The notes under the pieces: model-generated | The model's database searches: none | Told to the model about the DNA's origin: nothing | Seen by the model: the letters and a program-made list of their open reading frames with translations, nothing else | Origin: Paenibacillus maysiensis | Lineage (GTDB): Bacteria; Bacillota; Bacilli; Paenibacillales; Paenibacillaceae | Assembly (NCBI RefSeq): GCF_000520815.1 | Contig: NZ_ASRY01000217.1 | Location: 1-55,126, forward strand | Reading direction: 5' to 3' | DNA: 55,126 nt | Shown here: positions 24,807 through 31,066 of the stretch, in pieces | Numbering within the stretch: the first letter of the stretch is position 1 | Layout: every line of letters starts with the position of its first letter | Position numbers and translations under genes: made by a program

Positions 24807-25130
24807 TTACCACTCTCCCCAAACCTCTGTTTTTCCACTACCACCCCCAGGTAGTAAGGATTTATATAGCAAAACAAGAACAATCGCACGTTCGTTCCAA
24901 CGAATCCAAACTTCAAATGTTAATTTAGCAACATGTGGATATTCTTTTTTGTGCTTTGCATAGCTAAATCCTTCTGCATTAGCATCTTCTATTCTAAATG
25001 TATCTCTACCTAGCTCGATGCCTGCGAAATACAACGTAGACTTAACAGTATTATCATCATCGCTTGCTTCATATTCGATGTATGCACCAGGAACTTGAGG
25101 AATAGGAACATTCAAACTTATTGTAGGCAT
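24807..25130 (-). CDS. Leftward accessory gene of unknown function, 107 aa
   Basis: The only leftward gene inside the rightward early operon. ATG 25130 follows AAGGAGGG; the longer frame to 25202 has no site. The product (MPTISLNVPIPQVPGAYIEY...) is beta-rich and soluble-looking, with an acidic patch ASDDDN and a C-terminal hydrophobic strand AIVLVLLYKSLL followed by a GGGSG turn. No signal peptide. A possible promoter (TTAACT, 18 bp, TATACT on the minus strand) and a palindrome lie upstream. Its orientation and own control suggest a moron, expressed in the lysogen; function unknown. Confidence 0.65.
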   Translation of the reverse strand: MPTISLNVPIPQVPGAYIEYEASDDDNTVKSTLYFAGIELGRDTFRIEDANAEGFSYAKHKKEYPHVAKLTFEVWIRWNERAIVLVLLYKSLLPGGGSGKTEVWGEW

Positions 25131-25196
25131 TTGTAACCCTCCTTGTTTTATATAGTATAGAATTCCCATTTTTTTAAAGTTAATACATCCTTTTTT

Positions 25197-25211
25197 TGAC
25201 ATGAGGTGTCA
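25197..25211. promoter_or_regulatory. Palindromic operator candidate between divergent genes
   Basis: TGACA-TGAGG-TGTCA is a perfect 5-5-5 inverted repeat between the leftward 107-aa gene and the methyltransferase gene. It differs from the switch operators, so another regulator would bind it. Confidence 0.45.
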
Positions 25212-25238
25212 TAACAATCACAGAAAGGAGAGAACTAC

Positions 25239-26333
25239 ATGATACTACAAGGCAACAACATAGAGGTAATGCCTACGTTGCCAGCCGGAACGTTTAACAC
25301 TTGCGTTACCAGCCCCCCCTACTGGGGATTGAGGGATTATGGCTTACCCGCCTCCGACTGGCCCGAGGTAACCTATACCCCTATGCCGGGATTACCTCCT
25401 ATTACCGTGCCACCATGGACCGGATGCCTTGGATTGGAGCCTACGCCGGAAATGTTTGTCGCTCATATGGTGCTTATTTTTAGGGAAGTATGGCGGCTGC
25501 TTCGGGATGATGGCACTTTGTGGCTCAATTTCGGTGACAGCTATGCAGGCAGTGGTAAGGGAGCATGGAGCAACACTACTGCACAGAAAGAGGTTTATGT
25601 ACCCGTACCGGGCAGCACGCAAACCAAACTGGACAAAACTCCAAGTGGGTTGAAGCCCAAAGACCTGATCGGCATACCGTGGCGTGTGGCATTTGCTCTC
25701 CAAGCGGACGGCTGGTATCTGCGTATGGACAATATTTGGAGCAAGCCGAATCCCATGCCAGAGAGTGTACAGGACAGGCCGACGAAGGCCCACGAGTACG
25801 TGTTTCTGCTTGCCAAGTCAGAGAGGTACTACTACGACAAAGATGCCATCAAGGAGAACATGGCAGATTCGAGCATTGCAAGATTATCTCAGGATCTCGA
25901 GGGACAGCAGGGTAGTGATCGGGCGAATGGCGGAGCTAAGACCAACGGGAAAATGAAGGCAGTTGGCAAGGCATACAGCTTCAAGCGAAAGGTGAATGAG
26001 GGCGATGTGCCCGGTCAGCCCAAACAGCACAGGGAGGACAGGGAGGATAAGGAATATTACGGATCCCGAAACAAACGATCAGTTTGGACGGTGGCCACAG
26101 CTCAATTTGCAGAAGCACACTTTGCAGTGTTTCCAGAAAAGTTGATCGAACCCTGCATACTCGCAGGTGCTCCGGTGGGCGGAAACGTACTTGATCCATT
26201 CGGAGGATCCGGAACGACTCTCAAAGTGGCGCTGGAGAACAACCGAGAATGCACAATCATAGAGATGGGAAGCCAGTACGTGGAGATTGCGCAGCGCCGG
26301 ACAGCTACGGTACAGCCTAATCTAATATTCTAG
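25239..26333 (+). CDS. Orphan DNA methyltransferase, N4-cytosine/N6-adenine (beta class)
   Basis: The 364-residue protein has the catalytic motif SPPYWG (residues 25-30) at the N-terminus and the SAM-binding motif DPFGGSGTT (about 319-327) near the C-terminus, the beta-class order of PF01555 enzymes. SPPY favours N4-cytosine, but N6-adenine cannot be excluded. The central part (SKPNPMPESVQDRPTKAHEYVFLL) is typical, and the variable region around residues 205-265 is the likely target-recognition segment. No restriction enzyme is adjacent, so it probably protects phage DNA from host restriction. Confidence 0.88.
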   Translation: MILQGNNIEVMPTLPAGTFNTCVTSPPYWGLRDYGLPASDWPEVTYTPMPGLPPITVPPWTGCLGLEPTPEMFVAHMVLIFREVWRLLRDDGTLWLNFGDSYAGSGKGAWSNTTAQKEVYVPVPGSTQTKLDKTPSGLKPKDLIGIPWRVAFALQADGWYLRMDNIWSKPNPMPESVQDRPTKAHEYVFLLAKSERYYYDKDAIKENMADSSIARLSQDLEGQQGSDRANGGAKTNGKMKAVGKAYSFKRKVNEGDVPGQPKQHREDREDKEYYGSRNKRSVWTVATAQFAEAHFAVFPEKLIEPCILAGAPVGGNVLDPFGGSGTTLKVALENNRECTIIEMGSQYVEIAQRRTATVQPNLIF

Positions 26334-26364
26334 GGGGCATCCCCTATACCAAAGGAGAGATAAC

Positions 26365-26493
26365 ATGTACACCGTATGGGAAGAATTTTTCCGTTGGCGC
26401 TGGATAATTCGGAAAAACGTTAGCAAACGAACGGCTGAAAAGATCGTAAAGGAATGCCCTGTGGGGCGGCATAGATGGATTGAACCATATTAA
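26365..26493 (+). CDS. Very small basic phage protein, 42 aa
   Basis: ATG 26365 follows AAAGGAGAG. The product MYTVWEEFFRWRWIIRKNVS continues to IEPY and is rich in Trp, Arg and Lys. It could be an amphipathic, membrane-touching or DNA-binding peptide. It lies between two copies of the hairpin/CCCTATACC leader, which suggests a regulated small gene. Family unknown. Confidence 0.55.
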   Translation: MYTVWEEFFRWRWIIRKNVSKRTAEKIVKECPVGRHRWIEPY

Positions 26494-26550
26494 TGAGAGG
26501 GTTGAGGCATAACAGCCTCTTACCCTATACCCTAAAGGAGACGATTGAAA

Positions 26551-27300
26551 ATGACTGAAAAAAATATTGTGTTGAATCCAGATGAAAAGGCGGTTGCTCT
26601 TAAATCAACAAAGGATTTGTTCTTCGCAGTGAAACAGCTTCATGATTGGATAAACACTGATAGCTTATCCCAAGAAATGGCCGGAATCCTTCCGAGCTTG
26701 ATAGAAAGCCATTTCACCGATGTTGCGAAGGTGCTGGATTACAGTAGCAAATTGACCAAGGAGAAAGAGGAACGACACCAAGAGATTCGGAAAGCTAATG
26801 CACGTATACACGTACTTGAAAAACAATTGGGGGAACAAAAGCCTATTGATGGGTTGGCTGAGCAATTGGAATATTTGTCGAGAGTTATTTCAGATTGGTG
26901 GAATGAGCATGGTTTTCATCATGTATCTGATGCGAGTTTTACACGCTCTGGAATATATGCGGCTAAATTTTCGTTCATGCTCGAATACCTGAGCACATTT
27001 AGTAAAACGCCTGAGACTGACAAGAAGAATCACAAACAGCGTCTTCAAGAACTGATAGAGGAAGGCTGGGACATCATCTTTGAGGACGGCAGACGCAGCC
27101 CTAAGCTGATAGATAACGACAACAATCGCTCCATGTTAGTAGAACTGATAAAGACTCGTTTCCCTTCGGCAAAAATTGTCAAAACAAGAAACTGGCTAAC
27201 CCATGACGAAGACGCGTTTACCTTCCGAGATATCGAAGTATATATCTATAACCTTCAAGACATTCCTGCATCCCAAGGAGAAGGCAATGAGGTATTTTAA
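26551..27300 (+). CDS. Hypothetical early phage protein with coiled coil, 249 aa
   Basis: ATG 26551 lies ten bases after AAAGGAGA; TTG 26545 is an alternative. The soluble protein is helical at the N-terminus, with a charged coiled coil near residues 68-98 (KLTKEKEERHQEIRKANARI). The C-terminal part (EGWDIIFEDGRRSPKLI, TRNWLTHDEDAFTFRDIEVY) looks like a mixed alpha/beta domain. I do not recognise a family. The next small gene starts within its 3' end. Confidence 0.65.
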   Translation: MTEKNIVLNPDEKAVALKSTKDLFFAVKQLHDWINTDSLSQEMAGILPSLIESHFTDVAKVLDYSSKLTKEKEERHQEIRKANARIHVLEKQLGEQKPIDGLAEQLEYLSRVISDWWNEHGFHHVSDASFTRSGIYAAKFSFMLEYLSTFSKTPETDKKNHKQRLQELIEEGWDIIFEDGRRSPKLIDNDNNRSMLVELIKTRFPSAKIVKTRNWLTHDEDAFTFRDIEVYIYNLQDIPASQGEGNEVF

Positions 27301-27448
27301 AATCATGGACAATGGAGAGATTCTTGGGCTTTTTCAAACTGGCAGTCCGGCTTACATTGCTTATTACACGCGCAGACTCCATCCCCTTACCGTCGCGGAA
27401 ATCAAAGAGGGAGAATATAAGGAATTGGTTTTAAAAGGAGGAAGATAG
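27287..27448 (+). CDS. Small phage protein, 53 aa
   Basis: ATG 27287 follows AAGGAG by six bases and lies in the last codons of the previous gene. The product MRYFKIMDNGEILGLFQTGS continues to ELVLKGGR and looks like a small beta-rich domain. Family unknown; tight spacing on both sides supports it. Confidence 0.6.
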   Translation: MRYFKIMDNGEILGLFQTGSPAYIAYYTRRLHPLTVAEIKEGEYKELVLKGGR

Positions 27449-27450
27449 AT

Positions 27451-27681
27451 ATGTTAATGAAAGAAGCACTTATAAAAGCATTAGAACATGGCGGGGTAAA
27501 GTGTCAGCCATTAAATGGAAATATGCTGGAGATTAGCAAATCTTCCGACAACAAAAAAGGATTTATTAAGGTCGCTGTATCAGATTTTAGAGCGGAAACT
27601 CTAACCCGGAAATGGGATGCTCCAGTCGGAATTATGCTGTTCATTGATGGTAGGGTATGGAGTGATATTACTGGGAAATGA
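27451..27681 (+). CDS. Small phage protein, 76 aa
   Basis: ATG 27451 (or 27457) follows AAAAGGAGGAAG. The product MLMKEALIKALEHGGVKCQP continues with LEISKSSDNKKGFIKVAVSD and ends WSDITGK. One helix and several strands are expected. Family unknown. Confidence 0.6.
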   Translation: MLMKEALIKALEHGGVKCQPLNGNMLEISKSSDNKKGFIKVAVSDFRAETLTRKWDAPVGIMLFIDGRVWSDITGK

Positions 27682-27705
27682 AGCTAAAAAGCGGAGGGAA
27701 TGAGG

Positions 27706-27909
27706 GTGTCTGAACAAATAGAAACAACCACATATTGGGTTTGGACGGATAAAGCTGTGCAACTTAATAAGTTTCGGGATATCGAAGCAGGCGTTGCGGT
27801 TTGGGAAAATTACAGGAAACGTGCTCCCAAAAGATGGGTTGATGAAGGTTTGATTCAAGAAGCAACAGAGGACTATCATGCTGATGGTCAGGTACAATGG
27901 GATTTTTGA
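27706..27909 (+). CDS. Small phage protein, 67 aa
   Basis: GTG 27706 is chosen because GGAGGG (27693-27698) is seven bases upstream and overlaps nothing; ATG 27700 is one base from the site. The product MSEQIETTTYWVWTDKAVQL is acidic and Trp-rich (KRWVDEGLI, QVQWDF). Family unknown. Confidence 0.6.
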   Translation: MSEQIETTTYWVWTDKAVQLNKFRDIEAGVAVWENYRKRAPKRWVDEGLIQEATEDYHADGQVQWDF

Positions 27910-27919
27910 ACACTACAAA

Positions 27920-27951
27920 GCCCCCACAACCTTGGCCGGGCGCACGGGGGC
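27920..27951 (+). terminator. GC-rich hairpin after the small-gene cluster
   Basis: GCCCCC (27920-27925) pairs with GGGGGC (27946-27951) around a 20-nt loop. Only a weak T stretch follows, so it may attenuate rather than end transcription before the ArpU-like gene. Confidence 0.45.
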
Positions 27952-28008
27952 ATTTAACTTCATTTCTCAAATCCAATTATATCATAAAGAGGAATGAGGG
28001 GGATGGCA

Positions 28009-28380
28009 ATGGCATGGGAACAGGTATCACTTTTCCCGAAAGCAAACAAGTCAGACATTCAGTTGGCTCGAAGCCTTTTAAATCGGTACACCAGGATGCG
28101 TAAAACCGTTGATAGCCTGTCCGCCAGGAATGCAATAGGCGGGAAAGAACGGCTGGTTATGGAGGAATACAAACGGAAAACAGAGGCGGTAGAAATGGCT
28201 GTGAGCCTTATTATGGATGACAATGTTCGCCGAGTAATTGAATTTAGGTTTATTCGTGGAAACACTCGTTGGGGAACAGTCAAACGCTTCGAAAGTATAA
28301 CAGACAGATCGGTTGATAGACGTATTGTTAGAGGAATTGAGTCTGTGGCTGAAACTCTCAAACTAGTTGGAATCATATAA
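28009..28380 (+). CDS. ArpU-like phage transcriptional regulator
   Basis: ATG 28009 lies six bases after GAGGGGG; two upstream Mets are also in frame. The 123-residue protein (MAWEQVSLFPKANKS) is helical and has the sigma-region-4-like C-terminal pattern VRRVIEFRFIRGNTRWGTVKRF followed by SITDRSVDRRIVRGIESVAETL, as in ArpU/RinA-type late activators. It is the last early gene before the packaging genes, the usual position of the late-operon activator. Confidence 0.72.
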   Translation: MAWEQVSLFPKANKSDIQLARSLLNRYTRMRKTVDSLSARNAIGGKERLVMEEYKRKTEAVEMAVSLIMDDNVRRVIEFRFIRGNTRWGTVKRFESITDRSVDRRIVRGIESVAETLKLVGII

Positions 28381-28385
28381 ATACA

Positions 28386-28409
28386 AAGCGAGGGGCGTCC
28401 CCCTCGCTT
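28386..28409. terminator. Strong hairpin between convergent genes
   Basis: AAGCGAGGGG (28386-28395) and CCCCTCGCTT (28400-28409) are a perfect 10-bp stem. It follows the ArpU-like gene and also ends the leftward mini-operon; T runs are poor on both sides. Confidence 0.65.
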
Positions 28410-28432
28410 CATGCACCACGGCTATGTAGTAG

Positions 28433-28573
28433 TTATAATTTCCGATAAACGTAAATTAACAGTATCCAGCATAGCATTGTCCACGTGTTTCCAAGCAAAG
28501 GTCCATAAAGACCTAACAAGAAAATCGCGAATTCCAGGTAAAGGTTGGTAGTATTATTCCAGTTTCTCATCAT
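28433..28573 (-). CDS. Two-helix small membrane protein, 46 aa
   Basis: ATG 28573 follows GGAGG by five bases on the minus strand (ATG 28570 is alternative). The product MMRNWNNTTNLYLEFAIFLL continues to a Gly/Pro turn (LYGPLLGNT) and a second helix WTMLCWILLIYVYRKL, a membrane hairpin with a basic C-terminus. It is the second gene of a leftward unit that starts at the promoter near 28951. Small membrane proteins expressed from a prophage accessory locus are often exclusion or holin-like factors; this is only a guess here. Confidence 0.6.
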   Translation of the reverse strand: MMRNWNNTTNLYLEFAIFLLGLYGPLLGNTWTMLCWILLIYVYRKL

Positions 28574-28613
28574 TAAAACCTCCAATTTATAATTCAAGGG
28601 CCATAGACCCAAG

Positions 28614-28643
28614 TCTGGGGAGAAGCTGTCAGCCATCCCCAGA
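28614..28643. repeat. Perfect hairpin TCTGGGGA/TCCCCAGA
   Basis: An 8-bp perfect stem with a 14-nt loop lies within the leftward transcript, just before the 46-aa gene. On the plus strand it precedes AGGAGG and a 15-codon frame (28656-28703) that I do not accept as a gene. Confidence 0.45.
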
Positions 28644-28794
28644 AGTAGGAGGAGCATGAGAGAATGCAGAATAACACTTAGCCTTATTTACCTTCGTGGT
28701 TAGTGAGGTGACAAATCAAGGAAGCATAACAAGGAGAAACTGGCGGTTTACCCTACCAAAAGTAAACCCTTTTCACGATACAAAAAAATAGACT

Positions 28795-28875
28795 TTACAG
28801 TTGTTCCAATTGCGCAATATTGCATTGCGTTTGAACTGGGACATTCCTTTTAATAAAAAAATAGTTGATCTTCAT
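28795..28875 (-). CDS. Promoter-proximal 26-aa peptide gene
   Basis: ATG 28875 lies seven bases after a perfect AAAGGAGG and about 40 bases after the start expected from a consensus sigma-A promoter. The product is MKINYFFIKRNVPVQTQCNI plus AQLEQL. It has a basic, aromatic N-terminus and a polar C-terminus and no clear signal sequence, so it does not look like a typical Phr or arbitrium pre-peptide. The DNA includes the palindrome GCAATATTGC. Strong promoter and site argue that it is translated; it could be a leader peptide, regulator or toxin. Confidence 0.5.
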   Translation of the reverse strand: MKINYFFIKRNVPVQTQCNIAQLEQL

Positions 28876-28922
28876 GGTATCGCCTCCTTTGCTTATTTTC
28901 ACTTGATTGGCCTCACGAAATT

Positions 28923-28951
28923 ATTATATAATCTGTGATTATTTTTATCAA
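28923..28951 (-). promoter_or_regulatory. Near-consensus leftward sigma-A promoter
   Basis: On the minus strand TTGATA (28951-28946), a 17-bp spacer and TATAAT (28928-28923). It should be active in the lysogen with vegetative RNA polymerase. No switch-type operator overlaps it. Confidence 0.75.
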
Positions 28952-29031
28952 GTAACTGGAATTCAATGAAAAATCATCCTCAGTAGAATGATAGTTAGAC
29001 TGGTGTCTGTAGTACGTCTGTAGTGAGTCCG

Positions 29032-29329
29032 CACGGTGTCTGTGGTCTGGATTTACAGTAGGGACATAGGGAATAAAACTTCCCGGGTGTCCCTGCTGCC
29101 CCTTATCGCCGCAGGACTCGTCTGCGTCGAATCAGCGTTGAAGCCTGTCACGGAACAGAGCGTGAGGGTGGAGCTGTAGCACAAGTAGCAATTAGATGTT
29201 GCGGCGGCGTGGAAGCGGGGAAGGTAAGAAGGTTAAAATCCTTCCCACGCGCTCCGCCCGGGCGCGGTTAGAATAAATACGGGCTTTTTAATACACAAGA
29301 GAGAGCGACGGGAAACCGCCGCTTTTTTT
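29032..29329 (+). ncRNA. Structured RNA resembling HEARO / IscB omega RNA, without an IscB gene
   Basis: No frame is coding here. The RNA folds into a chain of stems: CAGTAGGGACA (29056-29066) with TGTCCCTGCTG (29088-29098), enclosing GGGAA/TTCCC with loop TAAAAC; CGCAG/CTGCG (29110-29125); TCACG/CGTGA (29148-29165); GCAA/TTGC (29188-29202); GCGTG (29207-29211) and GGAAGG (29219-29224) with CCTTCC and CACGC (29240-29250); and a terminator. The conserved-looking words GTTGAAGCC (29137), AGAGCGTGAGGGTGG and CTGTAGCACAAGTAGCA match what I recall of HEARO/omega RNA upstream of iscB genes. In that family the guide lies 5' of the scaffold, here roughly 29032-29055. The strand and right end are supported by the terminator; the family call is from memory. 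Confidence 0.6.
29304..29329 (+). terminator. Terminator of the structured RNA
   Basis: AGCGACGG-GAAA-CCGCCGCT forms a stem with one A-C mismatch and a GNRA tetraloop, followed by seven Ts. The next 140 bases (29330-29472) show nothing recognisable. Confidence 0.88.
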
Positions 29330-29472
29330 GCATTCAAAGTCTGGATAACACACACAGGTATTCTTTATCTACATTTGCTGGAACGGGAGGAGCAGAACTT
29401 TTGTAATGTTTTCCCAACTATGTCGGGTTTGTGACGTAAACAGGTAAACGCGGTTCAACTCCGCAATACGTC

Positions 29473-29498
29473 AAAAAAGGCGCCCGCTATGGACGCCT
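29473..29498 (-). terminator. Terminator for hicB
   Basis: On the minus strand GGCGTCC and GGGCGCC form an imperfect stem followed by six Ts. It lies about 30 bp after the hicB stop codon. Confidence 0.75.
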
Positions 29499-29530
29499 CA
29501 TTCATTAGTTTTTACTATCTAACTAATTAG

Positions 29531-29941
29531 TTAGAATTTTTGTTTAATCCCTAAAGCATCTTTCATAGAGCTTTGAAGTAGCTGGGAAAAATTCAACCCG
29601 GCATCCCGTCCGGCATCCCGCAAGTATTGAGGTACAGTGCAGTTTACTGTGACAGATTTATTTGCTTCGGAATCCCGATAAGGCGGCAGGAACACTTCAA
29701 CGTACACAATCCGGTCACTAGCATCGTTTAATTCAATGCTGTCCGGATCAGATGGTACAGGAATGACCATTTTTTTATCTTCGAATTCCAAGATTCGGTC
29801 AATCAGCATGTTCTTTGCATCAACAACAGCCGTTTGAATGTCAGGGGCAAGAACGGCCGTTCCGGGAATATCCGGGAAATACAGTCCTAAACCATCATCT
29901 GCCTTTTCAACAACAGCAGGATAAACATAGGTGTTTTTCAA
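29531..29941 (-). CDS. hicB: HicB-family antitoxin
   Basis: The 136-residue protein starts at TTG 29941 after AAAGGAGTGAG. Its N-terminal half is the partial RNase-H-like HicB domain (TYVYPAVVEKADDGLGLYFP, then DIPGTAVLA and DAKNMLIDRILEFE). Its C-terminal part (SVTVNCTVPQYLRDAGRDAG, LNFSQLLQSSMKDAL) is a ribbon-helix-helix-type DNA-binding segment. It should neutralise HicA and repress the locus. It is downstream of hicA with its own palindrome-flanked promoter. Confidence 0.88.
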   Translation of the reverse strand: MKNTYVYPAVVEKADDGLGLYFPDIPGTAVLAPDIQTAVVDAKNMLIDRILEFEDKKMVIPVPSDPDSIELNDASDRIVYVEVFLPPYRDSEANKSVTVNCTVPQYLRDAGRDAGLNFSQLLQSSMKDALGIKQKF

Positions 29942-29963
29942 TTTATCTCACTCCTTTTATTTT

Positions 29964-30018
29964 TGAGACATATGTCTCAATTATAGACTAAATTTTTTTG
30001 AACCATATGGTTCAAAAA
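29964..30018 (-). promoter_or_regulatory. Palindromic operators and -10 element of a separate hicB promoter
   Basis: TGAGACATATGTCTCA (29964-29979) is a perfect 16-bp palindrome, and 29995-30018 is a perfect 24-bp palindrome centred on CATATG (arms TTTTTGAAC/GTTCAAAAA). On the minus strand TATAAT (29985-29980) touches the first. Both palindromes are centred on CATATG, so one protein, probably HicB, may bind both and close the promoter. Confidence 0.65.
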
Positions 30019-30085
30019 TTGGTGTATAGAATTCCCCTGCTTATGAGCCATACAGGAGGTAAGCGTTTAGGGAGAAGCGCAGGGG

Positions 30086-30301
30086 TTAAAAGATAACCCC
30101 TGTTGTCTTCTCGATGCTCTTGAGTGTACCAATCGGTATGGTGGCTCCTTCATTATGGAAACTGATATCCGCATAGCATGTTGGATCATCTTTATGTTTC
30201 CACCGCTTATGACTGCCGCCGCCAGTGTGTGAAGGTGAAGGCCTAAACCCTTCTCTTCTCAACCGCTTGGTTAACTCTCTGACTGTTATTTGTTTCGGCA
30301 T
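30086..30301 (-). CDS. hicA: HicA-family mRNA interferase toxin
   Basis: The 71-residue protein starts MPKQITVRELTKRLRREGF and has the double-stranded-RNA-binding-like HicA fold with the catalytic His in GGGSHKRWKH and the C-terminal IPIGTLKSIEKTTGV. HicA cleaves mRNA and arrests growth. It follows AAAGGAGG and a strong promoter holding an operator in its spacer. The 144-bp gap to hicB is unusually long for this pair and contains a second promoter, so antitoxin can be made without toxin. Confidence 0.92.
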   Translation of the reverse strand: MPKQITVRELTKRLRREGFRPSPSHTGGGSHKRWKHKDDPTCYADISFHNEGATIPIGTLKSIEKTTGVIF

Positions 30302-30325
30302 CGCTTACCTCCTTTCTATATTATG

Positions 30326-30380
30326 ATTATAACACGCATTATTATGCGTGTAAAGAAAAAATGCGCATAATAATGCGTGT
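30326..30380 (-). promoter_or_regulatory. hicA promoter with two operators
   Basis: On the minus strand TTTACA (30354-30349), a 17-bp spacer and TATAAT (30331-30326). The spacer is filled by ACACGCATTATTATGCGTGT (30332-30351). A second copy, GCGCATAATAATGCGTGT, lies at 30363-30380. These sites differ from the CATATG palindromes before hicB. Confidence 0.75.
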
Positions 30381-30437
30381 TTATTTTGCCGTTGAAATAC
30401 AGCGGTTTTTTTTATTTCTCTGAAAGGGTGATTAGTA

Positions 30438-30917
30438 ATGGCAAATGCAAACATTGTTGACCATATTGGCGGTAAGGTGACCGTTTGGACAAAGGATGGT
30501 AACGCCGCAGAGAACCGGACGCTGCATACAGTAGACGACTTTGGTGTTGTGATATCGAACCAGCACGGCAAGCAAACCTTTATACCGTGGGGTCAAGTAA
30601 AATATATTGACTATCCGCAGGAAACTGGTCCAGCAATGGTGATCGGCAAGCCATTGAGTGTAGACGAGTTGAATATGCTTAAAGGTACAGAACCATTGAA
30701 GATTACTCCATTGGAGGTTGCTTCTACTCCTGAATCGCCAAAGTGGTTTTGGGAAGTATTCGAAACACTTACAACGAAGTTTTTATCTGAAGAGTTGAGC
30801 AAGCGGACTGGTGTACAGACCTACCAGTTGAGTCCTGGCGAATTAATGAGTATGGAACAAGGTGGAGGTATTCGTATATTGAGCGGCCCCGCTATCGTGC
30901 TTTTCAATCAAGATTAA
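30438..30917 (+). CDS. Hypothetical phage protein, 159 aa
   Basis: ATG 30438 follows AAAGGGTGAT. The first 60 residues look like a small beta-barrel (VTVWTKDGNAAENRTLHTVD, GVVISNQHGKQTFIPWGQVK), similar in feel to Sm- or SH3-like folds in phage proteins. A Pro-rich linker leads to an ELSKRTGVQTYQLSPGEL segment. No family recognised. It is the first gene of the late rightward operon. Confidence 0.65.
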   Translation: MANANIVDHIGGKVTVWTKDGNAAENRTLHTVDDFGVVISNQHGKQTFIPWGQVKYIDYPQETGPAMVIGKPLSVDELNMLKGTEPLKITPLEVASTPESPKWFWEVFETLTTKFLSEELSKRTGVQTYQLSPGELMSMEQGGGIRILSGPAIVLFNQD

Positions 30918-31066
30918 TGAACAAGTACACACCTAAGCTGCCGCCTGTCCCTGTTATCTCCAAGCAGCAGCCCAAGGAGTGTAGAGGATGCCCGTGGGGG
31001 GAGTGGACAGGCAGTAAGCAGTATTGTGGACGCTTGAAGTGTCAGAGGGGAGCCGATAAGAAATGA
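30917..31066 (+). CDS. Small cysteine-rich phage protein, 49 aa
   Basis: ATG 30917 overlaps the previous stop (TAATG) and its own stop overlaps the next start. The product begins MNKYTPKLPPVPVISKQQPK and has two Cys pairs (CRGC and CGRLKC), suggesting a zinc-binding knuckle. Function unknown. Confidence 0.65.
   Translation: MNKYTPKLPPVPVISKQQPKECRGCPWGEWTGSKQYCGRLKCQRGADKK

Noticed and set aside
28656..28703. 15-codon frame (MRECRITLSLIYLRG) after AGGAGG on the plus strand
   Set aside because: Too short, opposes the leftward mini-operon, and has no visible promoter or partner gene.
29032..29329. Group II intron or GOLLD/ROOL RNA as explanation of the structured region
   Set aside because: No domain V-like hairpin, no reverse transcriptase, and the size is far below GOLLD or ROOL; HEARO-like words fit better.
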